From: Microscillaceae bacterium
GTDB taxonomy: Bacteria; Bacteroidota; Bacteroidia; Cytophagales; Microscillaceae
NCBI GenBank assembly: GCA_003483885.1
Contig: DMXI01000618.1
Span: 1 to 24,657, forward strand
Direction of reading: 5' to 3'
Length of the DNA stretch: 24,657 bases
The notes beneath the pieces were generated by a model. That model was not told where the DNA came from, made no database searches, and worked only from the letters and a program-made list of their open reading frames with translations. Positions 8,328-17,500 of this stretch are shown in pieces (position 1 is the stretch's first letter; each line of letters opens with the position of its first letter). A program made the translations under genes and the position numbers.

Positions 8328-8746
8328 AGGATTTTAAAATGAAACTCAATAATTAATCAACAAAGTCGAAATAATTTCAACCCCAAAATTGCGTCTCTTG
8401 TAGCCCAGCTTGAGCTTTACAGTCCAAAAAACGCTTAGGTAAGCATACGCTTTAAGAGTATGTTTAAATTTTGTCTTCGAGGGTAAAAATGATGGATTTT
8501 TTGTACTGATGAAGCATATTTTTAAAGGAATAGCCAAAGCTATTGCTGCAAAAATTGCTAAAATCAGTGCGTAAAAGCCACTTTTTTAATCCAGATTATA
8601 ATTTTTAAACATACTCTAATATTCGCTCAATCAAAACTAATAAAAAATAAACTTTGGTTATTTTAAACCTTTGATTTTTTTTATTGTCAATAAGCATATA
8701 TCAATTTAAATACCAATCCCTATAAATCAATATACAATATCAAGGT
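8328..8746. promoter_or_regulatory. Divergent spacer with MITE-like element
   Basis: This 419-bp gene-free spacer lies between the minus-strand sensor and the plus-strand DUF1800 gene. Besides the MITE-like element at 8456-8616 it is AT-rich and should hold both promoters, but I could not find a confident consensus promoter. A 63-codon minus-strand frame (8346-8537) crosses the edge of the MITE and has no protein-like features. Confidence 0.5.
8456..8616. mobile_element. MITE-like element, 161 bp with 13-bp inverted ends
   Basis: The left end GAGTATGTTTAAA (8456-8468) and right end TTTAAACATACTC (8604-8616) are perfect inverted repeats of 13 bp. The element is flanked on both sides by TAA (8453-8455 and 8617-8619), a probable 3-bp target-site duplication. 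It is too short to encode a transposase, so it would be non-autonomous. A 3-bp TNA duplication is known for the IS1031 group of the IS5 family; assignment to that group is inference. Inside are a 6-bp hairpin (AATAGC/GCTATT, 8529-8544) and a 21-codon frame (8509-8574) encoding an Ile/Ala/Lys-rich amphipathic peptide. No second copy is present in the window. Confidence 0.65.
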
Positions 8747-10150
8747 ATGATAAACCCAAACAAAAAACTACAACACCTATTATGGAGGGCTGGTTTTGGG
8801 GCTACCATTCAGGATATGCAAGCTTATAAAAATCGTTCTATTACTAAAGTCGTAGATGATTTATTTGCAAAATCTGCTCAGGCAAAACCGCTAAAAGTCT
8901 CCAACGCGAAGCCACTAGAGCGACAAAAAGTCCGAATGATGTCTCGCGATGAACGTCGAGCTATGCGACGCAAGTCAAGGCAGCAAGTGCGCCAGCTAAA
9001 CATTGCCTGGATTGAGCGTATGGTCAATGGAGAGAATAGCCTGCGAGAAAAAATGACTTACTTTTGGCATGGGCACTTTGCTTGCCAAAATCGTAATATT
9101 TATTTTATTCAAAATCAGATAAATACCATTCGCAAGCACGCGCTGGGCAATTTCAAAGACTTGGTACTGGCCATAGCCAAAGATCCAGCGATGCTTTTAT
9201 TCTTAAATAACCAACAAAACCGGAAACAACACCCCAATGAAAACTTTGCCCGAGAGCTGATGGAGTTATTCACCCTTGGTCGGGGCAACTATACCGAAAA
9301 AGACATCAAAGAAGCCGCCCGGGCTTTTACTGGTTGGGGGATCAATCGCCGTACGTATGAGTTTCGCTTTAGAGGCATGTTGCATGATTTTGACGATAAA
9401 ACTTTTTTGGGCAAAACAGGTAACTTCAATGGCGAAGATGTGATAGATATTATCCTGAAACAGGAGCAAACCGCTCGCTTTATTACTGAAAAGATTTATC
9501 GCTTTTTTGTAAATGATACACCCGACGAAAAAATTATCAATCGGTTGGCTCGTAAATTTTACCAATCAAACTATGACATTGCAGCATTGATGCGTACCAT
9601 CTTTACTGCTGACTGGTTTTATCAGAAAAAAAATATCGGCGTAAAAATCAAATCACCTGTAGAGCTGCTCGTAGGCATTCGCCGAAACTTCGATATTGAG
9701 TTTATCAAAAAGAACTCCTCACTATTTATCCAAAAAGTATTAGGACAAGTCTTACTCTACCCTCCTAACGTAGCAGGTTGGCCAGGAGGGCAAACCTGGA
9801 TTGATAGCTCTACTTTGATGTTTAGGCTAAGGTTGCCTTATGTTATTTTTAAAGCGGCCGATTTAGAGGTAGTAGCCAAAGCCGAGGGTGATGTCAACAA
9901 GCAAGGGTTTGTCAATCACCGTATGCGTCGCTTAAACGCCGAAATTGACTGGCAGGCTTATACCCGATATTTTGCTAAGGAAACCAACAAAAAGAAACTA
10001 TATCGCAATTTATCAAGCTTTTTGCTGCAAACCGAACATGCTAAAAACCAGGAATTTGTGGCGCGCTTTGCCAACGGTAATAACCCAACCGATCTTATCA
10101 AAACCATTAGCTTGGGGATTGCATCTTTACCTGAGTATCAAATGTGTTAG
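8747..10150 (+). CDS. DUF1800 family protein
   Basis: This 467-residue protein matches the DUF1800 family over its whole length. Family motifs seen: LLWRAGFGAT (11-20), MTYFWHGHFA (103-112), ENFARELMELFTLG (165-178), the AARAFTGW segment (190-197), FLGKTGNFNGEDVID (220-234), the FITEKIYRFFV segment (245-255), KSPVELLVG (302-310) and LLYPPNVAGWPGG (336-348). Its biochemical role is not established. DUF1800 genes are typically found next to DUF1501 genes, as here (next gene at 10304), and the pair is thought to act together, possibly in the envelope. No signal peptide or TM segment is apparent. Basic residues are dense at 57-82. The start ATG places the family's N-terminal motif at residue 11, as usual. 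Confidence 0.9.
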   Translation: MINPNKKLQHLLWRAGFGATIQDMQAYKNRSITKVVDDLFAKSAQAKPLKVSNAKPLERQKVRMMSRDERRAMRRKSRQQVRQLNIAWIERMVNGENSLREKMTYFWHGHFACQNRNIYFIQNQINTIRKHALGNFKDLVLAIAKDPAMLLFLNNQQNRKQHPNENFARELMELFTLGRGNYTEKDIKEAARAFTGWGINRRTYEFRFRGMLHDFDDKTFLGKTGNFNGEDVIDIILKQEQTARFITEKIYRFFVNDTPDEKIINRLARKFYQSNYDIAALMRTIFTADWFYQKKNIGVKIKSPVELLVGIRRNFDIEFIKKNSSLFIQKVLGQVLLYPPNVAGWPGGQTWIDSSTLMFRLRLPYVIFKAADLEVVAKAEGDVNKQGFVNHRMRRLNAEIDWQAYTRYFAKETNKKKLYRNLSSFLLQTEHAKNQEFVARFANGNNPTDLIKTISLGIASLPEYQMC

Positions 10151-10155
10151 TGCTT

Positions 10156-10185
10156 AGTCTACAGACGATGGTCAACAGTCCACAG
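10156..10185. repeat. Short degenerate GTCnACAG repeats
   Basis: Three imperfect copies of a roughly 8-base unit (GTCTACAG, GTCAACAG, GTCCACAG) lie at 10157-10164, 10171-10178 and 10178-10185, just after the DUF1800 stop codon. A looser relative (CTGTCTAC) occurs near 10275. They may be an intergenic repeat remnant; no function is assigned. Confidence 0.3.
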
Positions 10186-10303
10186 CGTTTAGCTATCGCC
10201 TCTTACTTCTCGTAAAATTTGCAAATATGAGAAAAACCAAGAACTAAAAACGAAGGCTTTTAAACACTATGAACTACTGTCTACCAACTAAAAACTTATT
10301 GAA

Positions 10304-11509
10304 ATGAAAAGAAGAAAATTTATACAACAATCTGCCTTGGCTTCGGTAGGTACCATGATGATTCCTGGTTTTCTGAAGGCATACGAGGCAATCAATATGA
10401 ACCAACCCATTAACCACCATAAAAAACTGGTAATCATACAATTATCTGGTGGCAATGATGGCCTCAATACCGTTGTCCCATTTCGAAACGACACCTATTA
10501 TGAATTACGCCCCCGCTTGGCGGTACCCAAAACCAAAGTGCTTAAGCTTAATGACGAAATGGGTTTAAACCCGATTCTATCTGGCCTGAAAAGTATTTAT
10601 GACCAGGGGTGGATGTCGATTATCAATAATGTGGGATACCCCAACCCTGATCGTTCTCACTTCCGCTCTATGGACATTTGGCACACTGCCAGTGACTCCA
10701 ACGAATATTTGACCACTGGGTGGCTGGGCCGCTATCTGGATTCGGAATGTGGCAGCAACTGCAAAACGGCCCACGAAGTAATAGAGGTAGATGATACCCT
10801 CAGTTTGGCCACCAAAGGAGAGCGTATCAAGGGTTTAGCCCTTATCAACCCTAAAAAATTATACAAGAGCACTCAAAATCAAGGATTTCAACTATTAGCC
10901 AACCAAGCCAAGTCTCATAACCACGAGCACAATGTAGGCTACTTGTATAAAACCTTGGCCGAAACTGTATCTTCGGCTCAATACATCCACCAAAAATCTA
11001 AAGTATACCAAAGCAAAGCAGCCTATCCCCGTAATGCTTTTTCACAACGGCTCAAAACCATCGCCGAACTGATAAGCTCGGGCATAGATACCAAGGTATA
11101 TTACGCCGAAATGACAGGCTTTGACACCCACGTAAACCAAAAAAATCGCCAAGAGCGTCTGCTCAGAACCTACTCCGACGCAGTCAAAGTATTTGTAGAG
11201 GACCTTAAGAAAAACGGACGTCTGGATGAGGTTTTGATTATGACTTTTTCGGAGTTTGGGCGTAGAGTCAAGCAAAATGCCAGCAATGGCACTGACCACG
11301 GCACCGCTAACAATGTATTTGTGATGGGAGGCAAACTTGGCAAAACGGGTATTTACAATGAATCACCCAATTTAAAAGACTTAGATAAGGGAGATTTGAA
11401 ATACTCGATAGACTTTCGACAACTATATGCCACTTTGCTCAAAAAACATTTGGGAGTCAATGACCGGAAAATTTTAGGCAAGAATTTTGACAAATTATCT
11501 TTTGTATAA
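10304..11509 (+). CDS. DUF1501 family protein with twin-arginine signal
   Basis: This 401-residue protein belongs to the DUF1501 family, which is related to the alkaline phosphatase/sulfatase fold. The N-terminus KRRKFIQQSALASVG is a twin-arginine (Tat) signal: an RR motif followed by a hydrophobic stretch to about residue 28. It is therefore probably exported folded, perhaps with bound metal. Conserved features: QLSGGNDGLNTVVPF (46-60), PDRSHFRSMDIWH (115-127), GFDTH (272-276), FSEFGRR (315-321) and GTDHGTAN (329-336). The Asp/His/Ser clusters are the likely metal-binding residues by analogy with the superfamily; no substrate is known. It lies 153 bp after the DUF1800 gene on the same strand and is followed by a strong terminator, so the two probably form one unit. 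Confidence 0.9.
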   Translation: MKRRKFIQQSALASVGTMMIPGFLKAYEAINMNQPINHHKKLVIIQLSGGNDGLNTVVPFRNDTYYELRPRLAVPKTKVLKLNDEMGLNPILSGLKSIYDQGWMSIINNVGYPNPDRSHFRSMDIWHTASDSNEYLTTGWLGRYLDSECGSNCKTAHEVIEVDDTLSLATKGERIKGLALINPKKLYKSTQNQGFQLLANQAKSHNHEHNVGYLYKTLAETVSSAQYIHQKSKVYQSKAAYPRNAFSQRLKTIAELISSGIDTKVYYAEMTGFDTHVNQKNRQERLLRTYSDAVKVFVEDLKKNGRLDEVLIMTFSEFGRRVKQNASNGTDHGTANNVFVMGGKLGKTGIYNESPNLKDLDKGDLKYSIDFRQLYATLLKKHLGVNDRKILGKNFDKLSFV

Positions 11510-11545
11510 ATTTATAGTAGTTTGTTTGAAAGTGATCAGAACAAA

Positions 11546-11574
11546 AAACGCAACCAATATATTTGGTTGCGTTT
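11546..11574. terminator. Perfect-stem terminator, probably bidirectional
   Basis: A 12-bp perfect stem (AAACGCAACCAA / TTGGTTGCGTTT) with a 5-nt loop lies 37 bp after the DUF1501 stop codon. The right side continues into T-rich sequence and the left side is preceded by a run of A. It can therefore serve both the plus-strand pair and the convergent minus-strand gene ending at 11620. Confidence 0.85.
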
Positions 11575-11619
11575 CTTTGTTTATAAGTTCTTATCAAGAG
11601 ACTGTCTACCTTCGTCTCA

Positions 11620-12009
11620 TTAATCTTCTACTTCGTAAGCAATTAGGTTAAATGTGACCTTTACATCTTTAGAATAGTCTTCTCCGTTCTCAAACATATC
11701 AATATCGGTCTTTTCGTAGTACCAATTGATCACTACCTCCCCATTCTTTTTATCCTGGTAATCTTCCAACTTCTTGATAATTTTCTGAAAACGTTGCGAA
11801 GTACTGGTATTGAAGTAATCCATTTTGAAATTAAATTCAATTTTTTTACCCGCTTCATGCAAGTATTCATCTAACCAATCCATCACCGGTTGATACAAAT
11901 CCTTTGTGTACTCTGGGTAAGAACTTCTAGAGAGTTCCAACACCCCGGTTTCAGCATTGAAGTTTACCTGAGGCCTTTCGTCTTTTCCTTTTATAAACAG
12001 ATTATCCAT
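11620..12009 (-). CDS. SiaC-like regulatory phosphoprotein (DUF1987)
   Basis: This 129-residue protein is of the DUF1987/SiaC family. Motifs are PQVNFNAETGVLELSRSSYPE near the N-terminus, YQPVMDWLDEYL, then FNFKMDYFNTSTSQRF and the EVVINWYYEKTD...FENGEDY segment. In Pseudomonas, SiaC is switched by phosphorylation of a Thr in the equivalent YFNTSSSK-type motif by the SiaA phosphatase and SiaB kinase, and it activates the diguanylate cyclase SiaD. The Thr is present here, so the switch could be conserved. No siaA, siaB or siaD gene is adjacent. The open frame reaches 12048, but ATG 12009 gives the usual family N-terminus and length. A larger minus-strand gene lies 203 bp upstream, so cotranscription is uncertain. 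Confidence 0.85.
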   Translation of the reverse strand: MDNLFIKGKDERPQVNFNAETGVLELSRSSYPEYTKDLYQPVMDWLDEYLHEAGKKIEFNFKMDYFNTSTSQRFQKIIKKLEDYQDKKNGEVVINWYYEKTDIDMFENGEDYSKDVKVTFNLIAYEVED

Positions 12010-12159
12010 GTATCCGTTAATTTGGTTTTGCAGTTTGAGATTATACAAGCAACAAAGTTAAAACTGATAAAAAATTGTTGCGTCTTTTCGATAAAAAAGG
12101 AATTCGTGATTAAAATAGTATCAATCAGTAAATTCCAATGATCAATATATCAATTATTG

Positions 12160-12180
12160 TTCTAAATTTTGCATTTAGAA
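12160..12180. terminator. Weak AT-rich hairpin
   Basis: An 8-bp stem (TTCTAAAT / ATTTAGAA) with a 5-nt loop lies 32 bp past the stop codon of the minus-strand gene starting at 13862. It has no T-run on the transcribed side and is almost all A/T, so it is at best a weak terminator. Confidence 0.3.
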
Positions 12181-12212
12181 AATTAAATTGATTAGTCAAT
12201 AAAAGTAAATCG

Positions 12213-13862
12213 CTATTTCTCTTCGATTTGTTTCAGCATGAGGTCCTTAATTTGTTCAATCAAGCTTTGCTCCTTGGCAGCAAATTCGCCATCGGTTTTC
12301 GCCAAGTCCTTCAAATTGGCTAACACCTCTTTGTTTTTATCTTCGCTACTAAACTCTACATCTTTTTCGGTGAGTGCTGGCAATACCCTTATATTCATCA
12401 GATCAAAAAACTGCTGCTTTTCGGCATTGGTAAAAGAATCAAGGTCACCTATGTATTCTGCCATGTAGATTTTTTCTTCATCCGAAATCACTCCATCAGC
12501 TCGCATCAGGTAAATCATCAGCACAATTTCATTCTTCTTGTCTTCTTTCGATTTATAACCTTTAGTATTAAAAACCTTGGTGATGAATTTTTTAGCAATT
12601 TTAGCTGAGTTATTCACCATACCTGAGGTACTCAGCTTTTCGGGTTCAGAATGAAAAATAGCTTCCGGGCTATTAAATACATTGATCAATGTCAACTGGT
12701 GAGTAGTGTTGGTGAGTACATGGGTGTAATCTATTTGAATACAGGGAATAACTTCATAGTAAACCCTTTCTTCAGCAGTGAACACACCCAGGTTTTTGGA
12801 AATCCTCGAGGACAAATCTTTACTATACTCATCGTGTTTGTTAGTGGCTTTACCAGCCTTGGCGTCAAACTGGCTAAAAGGATCATGGTAAATCAACTGT
12901 AATTTACCATTTTTATCACAGTGCTTCATAATAATGTCATCATTGACAAAATCAGCATCCAAGGTTCCTCCTTTTATTACTAAATCTTCTACTTTGTGTT
13001 GTTTTACCTCAGTTTCTACAAATAATATCTGCCCAGTTTCGCCAATCGTTTGGCATTCAGGACAATCTACCTTGCCTTTGCCCTCACCTTCTGCATAACA
13101 TTTGTCACAAGTCATCTTCTTGTCACCATTGCAGGTTTTGCAAAGTAACACCTTATTTCCTTCACAAACCGGGCACACCAACTCCCCCGAAGTATCACAC
13201 TTTTCACAATCTACCAGCTGAAGCCTGCCATTGAGCAATTCATCCCTGCGCCCCCTTCCTTTGCATTCATCACATCTAATATTACCAGTACCATCGCACC
13301 GGGCACAATCAGCTTGTCCTTCGCCTTCGCAAGTATCACACACCCATTCATGGCGGCCTTTGCAGGCCTTATTCGGACATTCCTGGTATTTTTCCCCATC
13401 ACAGCTTTCACAAGTTCCATGATAAGTCAGTTCGCTCAAAAAATACTTCTTCTGTTGTTCAGCAATTTTACCATACTTAAGCTCCAGGGGGTAGTTTTTC
13501 CAATGCTTATCGTACTTTTCTACTTCAAACTCTTCTGGCTCTATCCCATATACTTGAGATAAAGTCTCAAATACTTTCTCAGAATTGATGGGGGCCTTTT
13601 TGCCAAATTTCTTTTTACCACCTTCAAAAGCTTTCATACTATTGCGTACTGCGCCAAAATAAGGGAAAGCTACCTTATATGCTTTTCTGATCACTTCTTT
13701 GCCTTCAAATTTTACATAGAAATAATTGCTGCGGAGTATCTCTGTGTCGGGTTTTATGAGTAACCTATCATAACGTTGAGGAACTACTTTTCTTAAAATC
13801 TCCTTAATTTCATCCACAGAGATTGCCTGTAGTTGTCGGTTGGCATTATCAGTCATCAACAT
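12213..13862 (-). CDS. DnaJ-type zinc-knuckle protein with TerB-like C-terminus
   Basis: This 549-residue protein has a cysteine-rich centre (about 151-270) with ten knuckles of the CxxC(xGxG) type known from the DnaJ zinc domain. Pairs lie at 151/154, 162/167, 175/178, 186/189, 197/200, 219/222, 230/233, 241/244, 252/255 and 267/270. The second pair is CxxxxC rather than CxxC. Ten knuckles could bind up to about five zinc ions, against two in DnaJ. There is no J domain. The N-terminal part (1-140) is unrecognised. The C-terminal part (about 440-545) has a TerB/YebE-like pattern: LMIYLMRADGVISDEEK, then a second half with LKDLAKTDGEFAAKE. No signal peptide is visible, so it is probably cytoplasmic. 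A protein-handling or scaffold role is inference. Starts at residues 1 and 3 are both ATG. Confidence 0.75.
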   Translation of the reverse strand: MLMTDNANRQLQAISVDEIKEILRKVVPQRYDRLLIKPDTEILRSNYFYVKFEGKEVIRKAYKVAFPYFGAVRNSMKAFEGGKKKFGKKAPINSEKVFETLSQVYGIEPEEFEVEKYDKHWKNYPLELKYGKIAEQQKKYFLSELTYHGTCESCDGEKYQECPNKACKGRHEWVCDTCEGEGQADCARCDGTGNIRCDECKGRGRRDELLNGRLQLVDCEKCDTSGELVCPVCEGNKVLLCKTCNGDKKMTCDKCYAEGEGKGKVDCPECQTIGETGQILFVETEVKQHKVEDLVIKGGTLDADFVNDDIIMKHCDKNGKLQLIYHDPFSQFDAKAGKATNKHDEYSKDLSSRISKNLGVFTAEERVYYEVIPCIQIDYTHVLTNTTHQLTLINVFNSPEAIFHSEPEKLSTSGMVNNSAKIAKKFITKVFNTKGYKSKEDKKNEIVLMIYLMRADGVISDEEKIYMAEYIGDLDSFTNAEKQQFFDLMNIRVLPALTEKDVEFSSEDKNKEVLANLKDLAKTDGEFAAKEQSLIEQIKDLMLKQIEEK

Positions 13863-14051
13863 ATATCAGTACAAATTAATTTTGGTTTTGTAACATCATT
13901 ATGCCTAAGCACACCTCTAAATTAATCGCAAAAAATCAACAATCAAAACCCTAAGTACAATAGCAAACCATGTAAAGACAAGCAATCAACTTTGGTGTAA
14001 GTTTTCAATTATTCGTTGAAGCATCAATCCAACACCTCAGGAGGAAATATC

Positions 14052-14105
14052 ATGAAATATACTGCAATATTTTTTGTCACAAGCCCTGCTTATTTTCGTG
14101 ACTAA
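14052..14105 (+). CDS. Possible 17-codon small ORF with strong Shine-Dalgarno sequence
   Basis: The frame encodes MKYTAIFFVTSPAYFRD. It is preceded by a perfect AGGAGG (14039-14044) with a 7-base spacing, which is striking in a region where other starts lack one. The stop codon lies inside the left arm of the 15-bp inverted repeat. No family is recognised. It may be chance or a leader peptide; direct coupling to the adhesin is unlikely because that gene starts about 490 bp later. Confidence 0.2.
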   Translation: MKYTAIFFVTSPAYFRD

Positions 14106-14109
14106 ATAT
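14095..14109. repeat. 15-bp inverted repeat, left arm
   Basis: TTCGTGACTAAATAT; its exact reverse complement is at 14483-14497. The two arms bracket about 370 bp of AT-rich DNA upstream of the adhesin gene. Confidence 0.6.
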
Positions 14110-14482
14110 TTGGAAATTATGCACTGATTTCTTCGAATTACTTATATAAAATGAGTAAATTTGTGTGATATCCGAAGTACTCATAGTAATTTTACCTATA
14201 CCCAATAGTAAATTTTTCTAAAAAAATGCCCATTTTGCGTTTACCTTCAGCATCGCAAACGAATATAACACTGGCTGTGCCGAAAAGCTTATTTTAATTG
14301 TATTTAATCAAGTTAATTGAAGAATAAAATCCACAAAAACATTACATTCATAAGAATATACACTTTATTGATAAGAGATCAACCGTTAAAAAGCTTATTA
14401 TTGAAACTAAATGACTGATTTTGAGTACATGAAAAATAATTGATTAATTGTTTAAAAACCTAAAATTCCTACCACACCTACG

Positions 14483-14497
14483 ATATTTAGTCACGAA
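14483..14497. repeat. 15-bp inverted repeat, right arm
   Basis: ATATTTAGTCACGAA, the reverse complement of 14095-14109, lies about 97 bp before the adhesin start codon. No target-site duplication is seen outside the arms. It could be a pair of regulator sites or the ends of a small element. Confidence 0.6.
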
Positions 14498-14594
14498 CCT
14501 TTTTACCAAGGCACCGTAAAGGAGCTTTGACCCTTATATAACAAATTATATTAAGCAACTAAGAATAATTAAGTTTATTAGTATTATTTACCAG

Positions 14595-17500
14595 ATGAAA
14601 AAAGTAGCAACTTCTATCAAAGCAACGCTGGTAGTGCTGGCTTTAGGACTCCTCTCTATACAGGCAGAGAGGTTGGGTTATTTCGATAACCTATCCCTAA
14701 AAAGCTGGATTTCTTCCTCGTCGAAAGACCCGGAAAAGAAGAAAGTCACTACCCAACAACAACTAACACCAGACAATCAGAAAACTCCTGCTTCTTTGGT
14801 AAGCTCTTCGTTCCAGACTCCAACCTTAAAGAAAGATTTCTTTATGGGTGGTTTGGCGGAGCCTTATTTAAAAGATGGAAAGCCTTGTGATTGCATCCAA
14901 ACTACGTCTGAAGGAAAAAATCAGCGTGGAAGAGTATTTTCTTACGAAAAATTAAATCTCCGCCAAGACTTTGCGCTTGAGCTGGATTTTTATTTTGGAA
15001 CCCGTACTACTGAAGGCGCTGATGGCCAAATCCTAATTATTCACAACGATCCTCGCGGCAATGATGCCGAAGGAGATTATGGTGAAGGTTTGGGGTATGG
15101 TTCAGGCAGAGGTTCACAAGGAATAGCTCCTTCTATGGCTGTTGAAATGGACACCTGGAAAAATGGTAACCGTCAAGACCCTGATGAAGATCACATAGCC
15201 TACCTGGAGAACGGAAACGTTACCCACAATGATCCAGGCTTGCCTTTGGTAAAAATGCCAGAGATGGAAGATGGCAAAGAGCACCGTTTACGTTTTGAAT
15301 GGTATGCTTCTGCCAAGAAGATCAAAGTATTTTTTGACAAAGACGGTAATAAAGAAATTGATCCGAATACCGAACTTTTGTTCGAAGTAAATAAAGACTT
15401 AGTTGACTTATTAGGCACTGCTAGTCCTTACTGGGGTATTTCGGGAGCTACTGGTTCTCGTTACAACTTGCAGTATTTCTGTAATCCTCACGGTAAGTTA
15501 GTTTTTACTCCTACCGAGTTTTGTGCTACTTACGAAGGTTTAGAGGATAAATCTTCAGTAGAAGGTTTAGGTAAAGTTCACCCAATGTTGAACATTACTA
15601 CCAGTAAAGGAAAAGCCAGAGTATTGTACGAAGATGGTAAGCAAAGTGTATACACTGCACCAAACGACAAAAATGCTCCTAATGGTAAAACCAAAAACGG
15701 ATGTATTGGAAACGGAAGAGGCTTTGCTGACACTGATTCACAGAAGAAGAGACTGCACGATTACGTTTTTACCTTTGAAAACAACGCTGCGGTAAAGAAC
15801 TTCTCTATGCAAATGTTGGATTTTGGTGATTATAATGCCGCCAAAGCCAATGTACAATCTGTTATCTTAGTGGGTTACAATGCCAATGGAGACGTAGTAG
15901 ATACTGACTCACTCATTGTTACCAAAACTTCTCACGGTAACTTAAAACTAACCGGTGACGCCTGTAGTGCACAACCTGGCGAGCCTGGTAACTACACTTT
16001 CAACATTGTAGGGGATGGTATTACTAAAGTAAAAGTGCTTTACTATAATGATGGCACAAACCAATATGGTGGTAACCGTCCTTCTGACCCTAACATTGCG
16101 ATTGGTAACATTTGCTTTAAAATGGACGCAAATGGACACCCCAACCCTCCTGCCGACAAACCTGAGTGTAAAGCTTACGCGGTAAACAATGATCAGGGCA
16201 ACTCTCAATTCTATACAATTGATCTTAACAATTACGATTTCATTTTGCCTTTGGGTGATGTTCAAAACGGAGCAGATATCCAAGGAGTAGAATTACACCC
16301 TGTACATGGTACTTTGTATGCAGTATCTGGTGGCAACGCTACCAGTAACAAGGGTTACTTATATAGAGTAAATACTGAAACTGGGGCAATGACTGCGGTT
16401 GGTGCTACTGGTTATGACAATATTACTTCATTGGCCTTTAATCGTATTGACAACCACTTGTGGGCTTGGGCCAACGGTGCTGGTTTGGTACAGATTAACC
16501 TCAATACTGGTAAAGCTACTCTACAAGCAGCTTCTAACTATCAGGTAAGTGGCTTGGCTTGGGACAAAGACGGCGACCAATTATACGCAGCTTCTGGTTC
16601 TAAGTTATTTGCTTTTAATCCTGGTAACCAACAAATCACCGAAGTATCACACAATCTTCCTGGTGAAACTTCTGCTTTAGAAGTAAGACCTGATGGTTTA
16701 TTGATGGGGGCAGTTTCAAGAAGTGGAGCAATGACTACTTTCGTGTATGACTTGCGTACCTTCCAGGTAGTGAAAACTGAAAGATTGACTACTACTTACA
16801 ACAAGATTTCTGCGGTAGCCTGGGCTGACTGGTGCGATATCAACGACAACATCGTTATTCCTGCGGAAAATTGTGTAGTATTCAATAATGTTACTCCTGG
16901 TACTGTAGTAGAAGGAATGGGCGTACTTCACCCATTGTTGGACATCAAAACCAGTGGTGGTGCTGCTAAAATTTTAGTAGAAGGTGGTGCCGATAAAATA
17001 TACATTACTCCTAAGGGTAGCAATGGTTCAATGGATGACGATATCAACACTGATACTAAAGGCCGTATCATCAACGGTTGTATTGGGGCTGGTTTTGCCG
17101 ATACTCGTCCTATCAAAGATCGTTTGCACGATTACGCTTTCAACTTTAAGCCTGGTACCAAAGTAAGCAGCTTCTCACTGAAGATGGTAGACTATGGTGA
17201 CTGGAACCCCTCAAAAGCTACGAATCATTCAGTAGCCTTGGTTGCTTATGATGCAAGCGGTAATGTAATAGACAAACACGAATTAAAACATACAACTCAG
17301 GCTGGTAAAACTTTGGGTAAAGCAGGTGATGCTTGTAACTCAAAAGAAGGTGAGTCTGGTAAATATACCTTTACGGTAAAAGGTCAAGGAATTGCTCAGG
17401 TAAAATTAGAATTTGAAAACAACGGTTCTAAATATGGCGGTAAGCGTTCTTCTGATCCTAATATTGCTATTAACAAAGTATGTTTCATTGTAGATCAAGA

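Larger units (their letters stand above)
13863..14594. other. Gene-poor AT-rich spacer upstream of the giant adhesin
   Basis: These 732 bp lie between divergent genes. They contain a 15-bp inverted repeat pair 403 bp apart end to end (14095-14109 and 14483-14497). They also contain a 17-codon frame with a strong Shine-Dalgarno sequence (14052-14105) and a TAAATTTG box near 14155-14162 that resembles the Bacteroidota -7 element. I found no matching -33 TTTG for that box. The adhesin promoter should lie here; the long AT-rich leader is otherwise featureless. Confidence 0.5.

Noticed and set aside
8346..8537. 63-codon minus-strand frame
   Set aside because: Crosses the left end of the MITE-like element and shows no recognisable protein features.
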